Assembly: GCA_050291725.1 (NCBI GenBank)
Contig: JBNKKH010000010.1
Location: 13,325 to 77,324 of the forward strand
Direction of reading: 5' to 3'
Length of the DNA stretch: 64,000 nucleotides
Source: JAAGZL01 sp050291725
Lineage (GTDB): Bacteria > Pseudomonadota > Gammaproteobacteria > Chromatiales > Chromatiaceae
Within the stretch, counting starts at the first letter, position 1; the number at the start of each line of letters is the position of its first letter. Both the position numbers and the translations under genes were made by a program. The notes beneath the pieces are model-generated. The model did no database searches. It worked only from the letters and a program-made list of their open reading frames with translations, and was not told the DNA's origin. Shown piece by piece: positions 17,835 to 27,301 of this stretch.

Positions 17835-17859
17835 GCGTTCATTCGCGTTAATTTGCGGA
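17835..17859 (-). repeat. right terminal inverted repeat of the GxxExxY unit
   Basis: This is the inverse copy of 17395-17419. It ends 16 bases before the carB start, so the carB upstream region is only GATTAAATTATTAAGTAA-like sequence without a recognisable Shine-Dalgarno site. Confidence 0.7.
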
Positions 17860-17875
17860 TTAAATTATTAAGTAA

Positions 17876-20800
17876 ATGCCAAAAAGAACTGACATAAAAA
17901 GTATCCTAATTATCGGCGCTGGCCCTATCGTCATTGGTCAGGCCTGTGAATTTGACTACTCTGGTGCCCAGGCCTGTAAGGCCCTGAGGGAAGAGGGGTA
18001 CCGGGTGATACTGGTTAACTCTAATCCCGCCACCATCATGACCGATCCTGAGATGGCAGATGCCATCTACATCGAGCCTATCACCTGGCAAACTGTTGCC
18101 AGGGTAATTGAAAAGGAGCGTCCGGACGCACTGCTTCCCACTATGGGTGGTCAGACCGCTCTCAATTGCGCGTTGGATTTGGTGCGGGAAGGGGTGCTGG
18201 AGAAGTATGGCGTAGAGATGATCGGCGCTTCCCGCGAGGCTATCGATAAGGCGGAGGATCGTGATCTATTCCGCAAGGCTATGCGGAAGATTGGCCTGGA
18301 TATGCCCCGTTCCGCAATTGCCCACAGTATGGAAGAGGCTCATCAGGTACAGGCCCAGATCGGCTTTCCAGCAATTATTCGTCCATCTTTTACTATGGGT
18401 GGTTCCGGTGGTGGTATCGCATACAACAAGGATGAGTTTGAGGAGATCTGTGCTCGTGGGCTAGATCTATCACCCACCAGTGAGCTGCTGATCGAAGAGT
18501 CGGCACTGGGATGGAAAGAGTATGAAATGGAGGTGGTGCGGGACCACAAAGACAACTGCATCATTATCTGCTCCATTGAGAACCTGGACCCCATGGGTGT
18601 GCATACTGGTGACTCTATCACCGTGGCCCCGGCCCAAACCCTGACCGATAAAGAGTATCAGATCATGCGCGACGCCTCCCTGGCGGTGCTGCGCGAGATC
18701 GGCGTGGATACTGGCGGCTCCAATGTTCAGTTCGCCATCAATCCAGAGAACGGTCGCATGATCATCATCGAGATGAATCCACGGGTGTCTCGTTCATCTG
18801 CCTTGGCCTCCAAGGCCACTGGCTTTCCTATTGCCAAGGTAGCAGCCAAGCTGGCGGTTGGTTTTACCCTGGATGAGCTGCGTAACGAGATTACCGGCGG
18901 CGCTACTCCGGCCTCTTTTGAACCATCTATTGATTATGTGGTTACCAAAATACCTAGGTTCGCCTTCGAGAAGTTCCCTCAGGCCCCGGATCGACTCACC
19001 ACCCAGATGAAATCGGTGGGTGAGGTTATGGCTATTGGTAGAACCTTCCAGGAGTCATTTCAGAAAGCCCTGCGTGGTCTTGAGACTGGTATGCGCGGCC
19101 TGGATGAGATTGTTGATCTGGAGTCGGATGATGCCAAGGATGAGATTCTACGCGAGATTCGTCAGCCTGGTGCCGAGCGCATAAGATATCTGGCAGACGG
19201 TTTCCGTCTTGGCATGTCTATGCAAGAGGTGTTTGAGGCCACCGCTATAGATCCGTGGTTCCTGGTTCAGATTGAACAGCTGATCAATCTGGAGCAAGAG
19301 GTTCGTGAAGGCGGCATAGACTCCTTAGACGCGGAGCGAATGCGCTATCTGAAACGCAAAGGTTTTTCCGATGGCCGTCTGGGCATACTGACCGGCGTCG
19401 GGGCAAAAGAGCTGCGGAAGAAACGGCATGATCAGGGAGTGCGTCCGGTCTATAAACGAGTTGATACCTGTGCTGCAGAGTTTTCCACCAGCACCGCCTA
19501 CATGTACTCTACTTATGAGGAGGAGTGTGAGGCCGAGCCAACAGATCGCAAGAAGATTATGGTACTTGGTGGTGGTCCCAACCGTATTGGCCAGGGTATA
19601 GAGTTTGACTACTGCTGTGTGCACGCTGCCTTCGCAATGCGGGAAGATGGCTATGAGACCATCATGATCAACTGTAACCCCGAGACCGTTTCCACCGACT
19701 TTGATACCTCCGACCGGCTATATTTCGAGCCACTTACCCTGGAGGATGTGCTGGAGATTATCCATCTGGAACAGCCCACTGGCGTCATCGTACAGTATGG
19801 CGGACAGACCCCGCTGAAGTTGGCGCAGGATCTGGAAGCTGCGGGTGCCCCCATCATCGGTACCAGTCCCGACTCCATAGATCTGGCGGAAGACCGCGAG
19901 CGCTTCCAGCAGTTGGTTGAAAAGCTGAACATGAAGCAGCCACCAAACCGTACTGCCACCGAGTCTGAACAGGCCGTAAAGTTGGCCGAAGAGATCGGTT
20001 ATCCTCTGGTGGTGCGTCCATCCTATGTGCTGGGTGGTCGCGCTATGGAGATCGTGTATGACGAAGACGATCTGCGACGCTATATGCGTGAAGCGGTGAG
20101 TGTCTCCAACGACTCTCCAGTATTGCTGGATCGTTTCCTGAATGACGCTATCGAAGTGGATATTGATGCTATCTGTGATGGCAAGGATGTGCTGATCGGC
20201 AGCATTATGGAGCATATTGAAGAGGCTGGCGTACACTCTGGAGACTCCGCCTGCTCTCTGCCACCATATACTCTATCCAAAGAGGTCCAGGATCGTATGC
20301 GAGAGCAGATCCGTGAGATGGCATTGGAACTGAAAGTTGTAGGCCTGATGAACACCCAGTTTGCCATCAAGGGTGACGAAATCTACCTGCTGGAGGTAAA
20401 CCCACGCGCATCCCGTACTGTGCCTTTTGTATCTAAGGCCACTGGTGTGCAACTGGCCAAGGTGGCGGCTCGCTGCATGGCTGGCGTCAGTCTGCAGCAG
20501 CAGGGGATTACGGAAGAGGTAATACCAGAGAACTATTTTGTTAAAGAGGCGGTTTTTCCTTTTATTAAATTCCCAGGCGTAGATACTCTGCTGGGTCCGG
20601 AGATGAAATCTACTGGTGAGGTTATGGGTGTAGGCAAAACCTTTGGCGAAGCCTTCGCCAAGGCAGTTGAGGGTGGTGGTACTGCTCTACCTAAGAGTGG
20701 CCGTGCCCTGCTCTCGGTGCGTGATGTGGATAAACAGCGTCTGATCAATGTGGCCCGCGATATGAGTGAGCTGGGATTTGAGCTGTTCGCCACCGGCGGA

Positions 20801-21088
20801 ACTGCCAGGGCAGTGCAGGAAGCTGGCATAGAGTGCGAGCGGGTGAATAAGGTGGCGGAGGGTCGCCCCCATATTGTCGATATGATTAAAAATGATTTCT
20901 TCAGCATTATCGTCAATACTACAGAAGGTAAGCAGGCAATTGCGGATTCCAGAGAGATCAGGTGTTCGGCGTTGCAGCATAAAGTGAGTTACACCACTAC
21001 CATGTCTGGAGCTGAGGCCTTTTGTCTCGCTGTGAAACAACTGGACCATGTGGATGTAAATAGTCTGCAAGAGCTGCATGCAGTTTGA
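17876..21088 (+). CDS. carB: carbamoyl-phosphate synthase large subunit
   Basis: CarB uses ammonia from CarA, bicarbonate and two ATP to make carbamoyl phosphate. The 1070 residues (E. coli 1073) contain two homologous ATP-grasp halves (about 1-400 and 550-935), an oligomerisation segment between them, and the C-terminal allosteric MGS-like domain (about 936-1070, from RALLSVRDVDKQRL). The start MPKRTDIKSILIIGAGPIVIGQ is canonical. No Shine-Dalgarno sequence is visible upstream, probably because of the inserted unit. It is followed by greA after 19 bases. Confidence 0.97.
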   Translation: MPKRTDIKSILIIGAGPIVIGQACEFDYSGAQACKALREEGYRVILVNSNPATIMTDPEMADAIYIEPITWQTVARVIEKERPDALLPTMGGQTALNCALDLVREGVLEKYGVEMIGASREAIDKAEDRDLFRKAMRKIGLDMPRSAIAHSMEEAHQVQAQIGFPAIIRPSFTMGGSGGGIAYNKDEFEEICARGLDLSPTSELLIEESALGWKEYEMEVVRDHKDNCIIICSIENLDPMGVHTGDSITVAPAQTLTDKEYQIMRDASLAVLREIGVDTGGSNVQFAINPENGRMIIIEMNPRVSRSSALASKATGFPIAKVAAKLAVGFTLDELRNEITGGATPASFEPSIDYVVTKIPRFAFEKFPQAPDRLTTQMKSVGEVMAIGRTFQESFQKALRGLETGMRGLDEIVDLESDDAKDEILREIRQPGAERIRYLADGFRLGMSMQEVFEATAIDPWFLVQIEQLINLEQEVREGGIDSLDAERMRYLKRKGFSDGRLGILTGVGAKELRKKRHDQGVRPVYKRVDTCAAEFSTSTAYMYSTYEEECEAEPTDRKKIMVLGGGPNRIGQGIEFDYCCVHAAFAMREDGYETIMINCNPETVSTDFDTSDRLYFEPLTLEDVLEIIHLEQPTGVIVQYGGQTPLKLAQDLEAAGAPIIGTSPDSIDLAEDRERFQQLVEKLNMKQPPNRTATESEQAVKLAEEIGYPLVVRPSYVLGGRAMEIVYDEDDLRRYMREAVSVSNDSPVLLDRFLNDAIEVDIDAICDGKDVLIGSIMEHIEEAGVHSGDSACSLPPYTLSKEVQDRMREQIREMALELKVVGLMNTQFAIKGDEIYLLEVNPRASRTVPFVSKATGVQLAKVAARCMAGVSLQQQGITEEVIPENYFVKEAVFPFIKFPGVDTLLGPEMKSTGEVMGVGKTFGEAFAKAVEGGGTALPKSGRALLSVRDVDKQRLINVARDMSELGFELFATGGTARAVQEAGIECERVNKVAEGRPHIVDMIKNDFFSIIVNTTEGKQAIADSREIRCSALQHKVSYTTTMSGAEAFCLAVKQLDHVDVNSLQELHAV

Positions 21089-21107
21089 TAGGGTATAGGT
21101 AATAGAT

Positions 21108-21584
21108 ATGAGTAAGGTACCAATTACCGTCAGGGGCGCTGAGATGTTACGGGCCGAACTGACTAAGCTGAAAAATGAAGATCGTCCTCAGGTCATTGCG
21201 GCCATTGCTGAGGCACGAGCCCATGGCGATCTAAAAGAGAATGCCGAATACCATGCTGCCCGTGAGCAGCAGGGTTTTATCGAAGGTCGCATCAAGGATA
21301 TTGAAGGCAAACTATCCCATGCTCAGATCATCGATGTCACTACGGTAAATGCTGGTGGCAAGGTTGTGTTTGGCGCTACTGTAGATGTATACGAAGAGGA
21401 AGATGATTCCGAGCACACCTTCCAGATTGTGGGTGACGACGAGGCTGATTATAAAAGCGGACTAATCTCCATTAGCTCACCCATGGCACGTGCCCTAATA
21501 GGTAAGGAAGAGGGTGAGGTTGCTGTTGTGGATACCCCTAACGGGGCAAGGCATATGGAAATTTTACAAGTCAGATACAAATAA
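21108..21584 (+). CDS. greA: transcription elongation factor GreA
   Basis: GreA stimulates transcript cleavage by backtracked RNA polymerase. At 158 residues it has the usual length. An N-terminal antiparallel coiled coil (about 12-75, with DLKENAEYHAAREQQGFIEGRI) carries the acidic tip, and the C-terminal FKBP-like domain ends with SPMARALIGKEEGEVAVV. The carB-greA order is conserved. A weak hairpin, AATCAA/TTGATT at about 21584-21600, lies between greA and the convergent yhbY. Confidence 0.97.
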   Translation: MSKVPITVRGAEMLRAELTKLKNEDRPQVIAAIAEARAHGDLKENAEYHAAREQQGFIEGRIKDIEGKLSHAQIIDVTTVNAGGKVVFGATVDVYEEEDDSEHTFQIVGDDEADYKSGLISISSPMARALIGKEEGEVAVVDTPNGARHMEILQVRYK

Positions 21585-21626
21585 TCAATGTATTTGATTG
21601 TTTCTACAAAGAGATCAGATTCTTAA

Positions 21627-21920
21627 TTATCCTGTTTTGATCTTTGGCTTCTTTGGGTGCCTGCGATAGACGGCGGCAACACGTCCAATAGAGTGAACAT
21701 AATCTGCATTGTTTGTTTTGCAGATTTTATCAATCATGGCTTTGCGCTCAATCTTGTCACTCCCGCTGAGCTTGATCTTGATAAGTTCGTGGGTATCCAG
21801 CGCTATTTCTATCTCATTGAGCACCCCTTCGCTCAGGCCATGTTGTCCTACCGTCACCACTGGTTTTAGGTGGTGGACCAGTTTTTTTAAGTTGCGCCTC
21901 TGTTGCTCAGTTATGGCCAT
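21627..21920 (-). CDS. yhbY: ribosome assembly RNA-binding protein YhbY
   Basis: This is a 97-residue CRM-domain protein. The sequence LKKLVHHLKPVVTVGQHGLSEGVLNEI and the GxxG-type loop SGSDKIERKAMIDKICKTNNADYVHSIGRVAAVYRR are typical. YhbY associates with pre-50S particles. It is divergent from, and normally next to, rlmE; here fimV lies between them. Confidence 0.95.
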   Translation of the reverse strand: MAITEQQRRNLKKLVHHLKPVVTVGQHGLSEGVLNEIEIALDTHELIKIKLSGSDKIERKAMIDKICKTNNADYVHSIGRVAAVYRRHPKKPKIKTG

Positions 21921-21996
21921 TTTGTATTCTCTACGAAAAAAAGGAGCAGATTATAGCGCAGTTTTTGCAATAGGGCTTATAGAAACTAATCTCTGA

Positions 21997-24336
21997 TCAA
22001 TTGCTGCCATCTGATTTTTGTTCTTGAAAAAACAGGTCCATGTCTATCTCTTCTGTGTCTTCATCATCGGATAGTCTGATATCGCTAGGATTTATTGTAT
22101 CCATGAAATCGTCTTGACCAGTTTCTACAGTATCGTTGTCAGAGACTATTTCTATATTTGGTTTAGAGTCTGAAGTTGAGAGCGCCTCATCTAAATATTT
22201 TTGTACAGTTGGGTTATCCGGAATCAAACGCCCGCATTTCTGAAGAGCCTTCTGCCAGAGATCTGGTGCCTGCGAGGATAGTTGATGGTGATATTCTTCA
22301 AGATGCTGTGAGAGAGCTTTAGCATCATTTTTCATGGCGAATATCTCAAGTTGCTTAGCCTTCAGTCTGTTGTTATCAGGTATTTCCTCAATGGCCTTTT
22401 CTAGCGCAAATTCAGCTTCTGAGAAGCGTCTATATGCAATGTATACATCGACCGATGTTAGGGTGCGATCAATATCGTGCTCATGGTCGCTGTCGGAGGG
22501 AGATGGCTCAGTGTCCTCTTGTGTTGTCGACTTATTGCTTTCATCTGCTGTTGGCTCAAGTGCATATAGGCTTTCATTATTGCTAGCTAACTTTGCTAGT
22601 AGTTCAGAATAGTAGCCTTCTTGCGCTGGAGCGCTGTCTGGAGTTTCAAATGGCATTTCTGACTGTTCGAGATGTTCCGGGACAAACTCAGTGTCTATTA
22701 GGTCTAGAAATTCTGAAGTTTGTTTGTTTGACCTTGTTGGTAACTTTAGCAGGTTGGTTAGCCGCTCAAAAAAAGTATCTTGTGAGCCACGGCCGTGCGT
22801 TGATAGTCGTCTTCTGCCATTCAATAGTATGAAGACAGTTGCAACCAATAGTATTAACAACAGAAGAATAATTAAATATTTTTGGGTGTTAGCAGTGTCC
22901 TGTTTGGACTTGAGTTCCGCTATCTCGGCTTCCAGTTTCTTTACTTGCGCTAGCGCTACTTTATCTGTGGCAATGTTTATACCTTTTTTCTTGCTCTCAG
23001 GTTTAGGTAAGTCAGTCGATACTGCTGCAGCTTTAGTGGTTGGTTTTGCTACGGCTTTGTTCGAAGTATCCTTTTTAGGAGGTGACTTCTGTTTGCTAGA
23101 GGCTATCTGCTTGCTAATAGCTGCTCTGCTGTTTTCTATCTCTTTCGACATATTGTCGATGCTTTTATTGGTCTCTTCCAGTTCCTTGCGGATTACTTGT
23201 ATTTTGTTCTTTAATGCACTTTGCAACTGCAATAGGTCTGTATTTATGGCCTTAAGGGCTGCAATATCTGCTGACTTATCTGCAATGGAGCCGCGTAGTT
23301 CTTCAATCTCATTGAGCGGATATACTTTCTCTCCCTCGTTCTTCTTTATCTCGTCTATCTGGCCTTCTGGTATAGCGGTAACCTCTAGTTTATCTGAGTC
23401 TTCATTAGACGGCTGGTTTGTAGATATTGTGCGGTTCTGAGGTTTATCTAAATCTGTTATTGGTGTGGTCTCGGGCTTGGTTGCTGCTGAGCTATTAACT
23501 GACTGTGGCTGGGCAGATGGTTTTGCTTTAGCCACAACAGGTTCAGGTTGGGGTGTGTTGTTGGCTGGTGTTTCAACTATATTCGAAATGTTCTGCTTCT
23601 GTTCTGGTTTGCTGACAGGTTTGGCGTCAGTGTTGTTTGCTATAGCTGCTTCTGAATTAACCTGAGGTATCTTTAGGGTTACTCCGCGTTTTAGCAGATT
23701 GATATCTCCATCGATAAATGCATTAGGGTTTGCCACGTAGATAGCATTTATCATCTGATTGACTGAAACAGATGGAGATGGCCTATTCTTTTCGGCGATG
23801 TCCCATAAGATTTCTGCATCCTGTACAGGGCCATACAGTTTTACATTTGGGCTTTTATTTTCAGCTACCTTCTGCTTGGTGGGCAGGCTGTTCTGCTTAC
23901 TGGATGGTTGATTCATTACCACCGGATCAAGTAGAAGGGCGAACTCTCTGATGACACTGCCGTCTTGTGAGTTAACTTCAAGCAGGAAAGCGAGGAAAGG
24001 TTCGCGTACTATTTCCTTGGAAGTTATGTGTATGTATGCCGTTCCATCGTTATCAACTTTCGGTTCAAACTTCAGGCGAGTGAGAAAATGTGACATCTCC
24101 AATCCTGACTGCTTAAAAGCTTTGGGGCCAGCCAGTTTTACCTTTATTTCGTATATCTTCTGGCCTTTAGTCAAGTTCAGCCCGACCTTAGCATTTAATG
24201 GTTGGTTAAGAGCGGATAGAACTTCAATGTCCTGCATCCCTAGGGCATAGGAGTATATTGGGGTCAATAGTGCAAAAAATGCTATAACGTAATGTATAAA
24301 AAAATATCTATTTGAGGCGTTTTTTTTTGGCATCAT
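21997..24336 (-). CDS. fimV: FimV-like pilus/polar hub protein
   Basis: The 779-residue protein has a signal peptide (about 10-31, ending SYALG), followed by the FimV N-terminal domain (GMQDIEVLSALNQPLNAKVGLN, about 32-150). A LysM-like segment follows (about 174-225, AEILWDIAEKNRPSPSVSVNQMI), then a long low-complexity/coiled-coil region (about 230-470), a transmembrane helix (KYLIILLLLILLVATVFILL, about 485-505), an acidic cytoplasmic part with a TPR-like region (about 625-700), and a short C-terminal FimV motif rich in D/E. FimV proteins organise the cell pole and type IV pili. Its placement between yhbY and rlmE is unusual; it is normally near truA/asd, so it may be a paralogue. GGAG precedes a double ATG. 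Confidence 0.85.
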   Translation of the reverse strand: MMPKKNASNRYFFIHYVIAFFALLTPIYSYALGMQDIEVLSALNQPLNAKVGLNLTKGQKIYEIKVKLAGPKAFKQSGLEMSHFLTRLKFEPKVDNDGTAYIHITSKEIVREPFLAFLLEVNSQDGSVIREFALLLDPVVMNQPSSKQNSLPTKQKVAENKSPNVKLYGPVQDAEILWDIAEKNRPSPSVSVNQMINAIYVANPNAFIDGDINLLKRGVTLKIPQVNSEAAIANNTDAKPVSKPEQKQNISNIVETPANNTPQPEPVVAKAKPSAQPQSVNSSAATKPETTPITDLDKPQNRTISTNQPSNEDSDKLEVTAIPEGQIDEIKKNEGEKVYPLNEIEELRGSIADKSADIAALKAINTDLLQLQSALKNKIQVIRKELEETNKSIDNMSKEIENSRAAISKQIASSKQKSPPKKDTSNKAVAKPTTKAAAVSTDLPKPESKKKGINIATDKVALAQVKKLEAEIAELKSKQDTANTQKYLIILLLLILLVATVFILLNGRRRLSTHGRGSQDTFFERLTNLLKLPTRSNKQTSEFLDLIDTEFVPEHLEQSEMPFETPDSAPAQEGYYSELLAKLASNNESLYALEPTADESNKSTTQEDTEPSPSDSDHEHDIDRTLTSVDVYIAYRRFSEAEFALEKAIEEIPDNNRLKAKQLEIFAMKNDAKALSQHLEEYHHQLSSQAPDLWQKALQKCGRLIPDNPTVQKYLDEALSTSDSKPNIEIVSDNDTVETGQDDFMDTINPSDIRLSDDEDTEEIDMDLFFQEQKSDGSN

Positions 24337-24646
24337 TATGCTCCGTATATCCTTAACAGAGATACACTGTCGACGCAGGCCGTTGCGTAGTTATTGTGTC
24401 TGGACTGTTTAATCGTATAGTTATAAGTAAAATATCCTGTATTCTATTACGCATATAGTGATAGATAAAGCTAAACATTAGTACAGAAATGTGATCTATC
24501 TTACTATTTTATCTGCCTAATATGCTGGTATAGCCTGCTATTGTTGGTTCTGGTTGCGGTTTGTTATTGAGATCTATAGGTGAAACATTTGATAATTATG
24601 TTATTGGCCAGTACAGGCAGTCGACGGCTTGCAAGGTTCTATTTAG
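24337..24646. promoter_or_regulatory. divergent promoter region between fimV and rlmE
   Basis: These 310 bases separate the divergent fimV and rlmE genes and are AT-rich around 24420-24560. They must hold both promoters, but I could not assign -35/-10 pairs with confidence. No RNA gene or repeat is seen. Confidence 0.35.
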
Positions 24647-25267
24647 ATGAAACGCAGTAAAAGTAGCAGGCGTTGGTTGGATCGCCACTTTAAGGATGAG
24701 TTTGTCCAGAAATCTCAGAAAGAGGGCTTTCGTTCCCGTGCAGTTTACAAGTTGCAGGAGATACAGGAGCGTGATCGACTGATCAAGCCAGGGATGCTGG
24801 TGGTTGATCTTGGGGCAGCACCAGGCGGTTGGTCCCAATATGCCGTACAGTTGGTTGGTGCTAAAGGCGGAGTAGTAGCTATGGATATACTGCCTATGGA
24901 TCCAATAGATGGCGTCTCTTTCATTCAGGGGGATTTTCGAGAAGAGTCGGTACTTGAGCAGTTGCAGGGTTTGTTGCTAGGCTCCAAAGTTGATCTTGTT
25001 ATTTCAGATATGGCCCCCAATGTTACTGGTATGGCGGTTGTGGATCAGCCGAGATCTATGTATCTGTGTGAATTAGCCTTGGATTTTGCAAGGGATTGTT
25101 TGAAACCAGGTGGCGGGATGGCGGTCAAAGTGTTTCAGGGAGAGGGTTTTGAGCAGTTTATGCGCGATTTGCGCACAGTTTTTAACAAGGTAGTTACCAG
25201 AAAGCCAAAGGCATCCAGACCGAAGAGTAGGGAGGTCTATCTGGTTGCCACAGGATTTAAAGGGTAG
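24647..25267 (+). CDS. rlmE: 23S rRNA (uridine-2'-O-)-methyltransferase RlmE
   Basis: RlmE (FtsJ/RrmJ) methylates the 2'-O of U2552 in the 23S rRNA A-loop using SAM. The 206-residue protein shows SSRRWLDRHFKDEFVQKSQKEGFRSRAVYKL at the N-terminus, the SAM motif VVDLGAAPGGWSQYA, and a K-D-K-E catalytic set (YKL, SDMAPNVTG, AVKVFQGEGF, SREVYLVATGFK). It is followed by ftsH, as in E. coli. Confidence 0.96.
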   Translation: MKRSKSSRRWLDRHFKDEFVQKSQKEGFRSRAVYKLQEIQERDRLIKPGMLVVDLGAAPGGWSQYAVQLVGAKGGVVAMDILPMDPIDGVSFIQGDFREESVLEQLQGLLLGSKVDLVISDMAPNVTGMAVVDQPRSMYLCELALDFARDCLKPGGGMAVKVFQGEGFEQFMRDLRTVFNKVVTRKPKASRPKSREVYLVATGFKG

Positions 25268-25359
25268 ATTGTCAATATATTTTAGACGATTTTTGCGTAA
25301 ACTAAGGCTATACACAGGTTAATAGCTGGTATCAAGATGGGTTTGCTGAGGATTAGACA

Positions 25360-27282
25360 TTGAACGACATGGTAAAAAATCTGATTTTATGGGTAATCAT
25401 TGCGATCGTCCTGATGTCAGTATTCAACAATTTTAATGTAAAGAAGGGTGCTGAAAGCAGCCTTGACTACTCTGACTTTATCTCGCAAGTTAAAAGCGGA
25501 TCAGTTGAGTCTGTAAAGATTAGTGGTAGCACTATTCAGGGCAAGCTCCGTTCTGGCGACACTTTTGTTACAGAAAATCCTGGCGATGATGGCTTGGTGG
25601 GCGATCTGCTGAACAACAATGTCAAGATTAAGGCAGTTCCGCCAGAGAAACCATCTGTGCTTATGTCTATATTTATCAATTGGTTCCCACTGTTTATCTT
25701 GATTGGTCTCTGGATCTTCTTTATGCGTCAGATGCAGGGCGGCGGCGGAGGTCGTGGTGCCATGTCATTTGGCAAGAGCAAGGCTCGCATGCTTACTGAG
25801 GATCAGGTGAAGGTCACCTTTGCTGATGTGGCCGGAGTAGAAGAGGCCAAGGATGAGGTCTCTGAGATGGTGGATTTCCTGCGTGACCCCAGCAAGTTTC
25901 AGAAGCTGGGCGGCAAGATTCCACGCGGTGTTCTTATGGTGGGTTCTCCTGGTACCGGTAAAACTCTTCTGGCCCGCGCTATTGCTGGTGAGGCCAAGGT
26001 GCCATTTTTTACCATCTCCGGTTCCGACTTTGTAGAGATGTTTGTGGGTGTAGGTGCTTCCCGTGTGCGCGACATGTTCGAGCAGGCCAAGAAGCATGCG
26101 CCATGTATTATTTTTATCGATGAGATTGATGCCGTGGGCAGACATCGTGGCGCCGGCTTAGGCGGTGGACATGATGAGCGTGAGCAGACCCTGAACCAGT
26201 TGCTGGTTGAGATGGATGGTTTCGAAGGCAATGAGGGTGTTATCGTGATTGCTGCGACTAACCGTCCCGATGTTCTTGATCCCGCTCTGTTGCGTCCTGG
26301 TCGTTTTGATCGTCAAGTAGTAGTACCACTGCCAGATATCCGTGGTCGTGAACTTATTCTTAAGGTACACATGCGTAAGGTGCCGATATCTGAGGATGTA
26401 AATGCTGCACTGATCGCCCGTGGTACCCCTGGATTTTCTGGAGCTGATCTGGCTAATTTGGTTAATGAGGCTGCTCTATTTGCCGCTCGTAAAAACAAAC
26501 GTCTGGTCGATATGTCGGATATGGAGAGTGCCAAAGACAAGATATTGATGGGTGCTGAGCGTCGTTCTATGGCTATGAGTGACGATGAGAAGGAGTTGAC
26601 TGCCTATCATGAGGCCGGTCATGCCATTGTTGGACGCCTAGTTCCCTCTCATGATCCTGTATACAAGGTAAGCATTATTCCGCGTGGTCGTGCTCTGGGC
26701 GTAACCATGTTCCTGCCGGAAGAGGATCGTTACAGCATGAGCAAGGAGCTTCTGGAGAGTCAGATATCCAGCCTGTTCGGAGGGCGTATTGCTGAAGAGA
26801 TTATCTTTGGTCCAGAAAAGATCACCACTGGCGCATCCAACGATATCAAGCGAGCAACCGACATTGCTCGCAGCATGGTTACCAAATGGGGTCTTTCTGA
26901 AAAGCTTGGTCCTCTGGCCTATGGCGAAGAAGAGGAAGAGGTTTTTCTTGGCCGCTCAGTGACTCAGCATAAGAACGTATCTGATGATACGGCTCACTCC
27001 ATAGATAGTGAGATTAGAGCGTTTATTGATCGTAACTATCAGCGTTCTGAAACAATTCTCAAGGAGAATCTGGATAAGCTGAAGGTTATGGCTGAAGCCC
27101 TAATCAAGTATGAGACCATCGACTCCAGCCAGATTGATGACATTATGGCTGGCAAGATTCCAAGGGACCCAGAAGGCTGGGATGACTCTGAACCTAAGTC
27201 TGGCAATGGTGTTGGGGTTGAGGCGGAGGAGAAGAGTTCTAAGGGCGAAGGTGAAATAGGAGGCCCGGCTGGGCAGCACTAA
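25360..27282 (+). CDS. ftsH: ATP-dependent zinc metalloprotease FtsH
   Basis: FtsH is the membrane-anchored AAA+ protease for membrane-protein quality control and regulators such as LpxC. The 640 residues include two N-terminal membrane helices (about 5-22 and 100-121), Walker A GSPGTGKT from residue 195, Walker B IIFIDEID, and the zinc motif HEAGH starting at His417. The C-terminal tail is acidic and glycine-rich. The start is a TTG at 25360 (MNDMVKNLILW), supported by GAGG 9 bases upstream; an ATG at 25369 would lack a spaced ribosome binding site. Confidence 0.97.
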   Translation: MNDMVKNLILWVIIAIVLMSVFNNFNVKKGAESSLDYSDFISQVKSGSVESVKISGSTIQGKLRSGDTFVTENPGDDGLVGDLLNNNVKIKAVPPEKPSVLMSIFINWFPLFILIGLWIFFMRQMQGGGGGRGAMSFGKSKARMLTEDQVKVTFADVAGVEEAKDEVSEMVDFLRDPSKFQKLGGKIPRGVLMVGSPGTGKTLLARAIAGEAKVPFFTISGSDFVEMFVGVGASRVRDMFEQAKKHAPCIIFIDEIDAVGRHRGAGLGGGHDEREQTLNQLLVEMDGFEGNEGVIVIAATNRPDVLDPALLRPGRFDRQVVVPLPDIRGRELILKVHMRKVPISEDVNAALIARGTPGFSGADLANLVNEAALFAARKNKRLVDMSDMESAKDKILMGAERRSMAMSDDEKELTAYHEAGHAIVGRLVPSHDPVYKVSIIPRGRALGVTMFLPEEDRYSMSKELLESQISSLFGGRIAEEIIFGPEKITTGASNDIKRATDIARSMVTKWGLSEKLGPLAYGEEEEEVFLGRSVTQHKNVSDDTAHSIDSEIRAFIDRNYQRSETILKENLDKLKVMAEALIKYETIDSSQIDDIMAGKIPRDPEGWDDSEPKSGNGVGVEAEEKSSKGEGEIGGPAGQH

Positions 27283-27301
27283 TAGTCAATAACCAAAAAA
27301 C

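Larger units (their letters stand above)
17395..17859. mobile_element. 465-bp inverted-repeat-bounded unit carrying a GxxExxY gene
   Basis: A 25-base repeat starts directly after the carA stop (17395-17419) and recurs in inverse orientation at 17835-17859, with 22 of 25 positions identical (both begin TCCGCAAAT and contain AACGCGAAT). The right end continues as a degenerate 10-base periodicity (ATTCGCGTTC, ATTCGCGTTA, ATTTGCGGAT). Between the ends is a single complete gene with its own ribosome binding site. carA and carB are adjacent in most proteobacteria, so this looks like an insertion that spared both genes. No transposase is present. Whether it moves is inference. Confidence 0.6.

Noticed and set aside
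19718..20236. 172-codon minus-strand frame inside carB
   Set aside because: Shadow of the highly conserved carB coding sequence.
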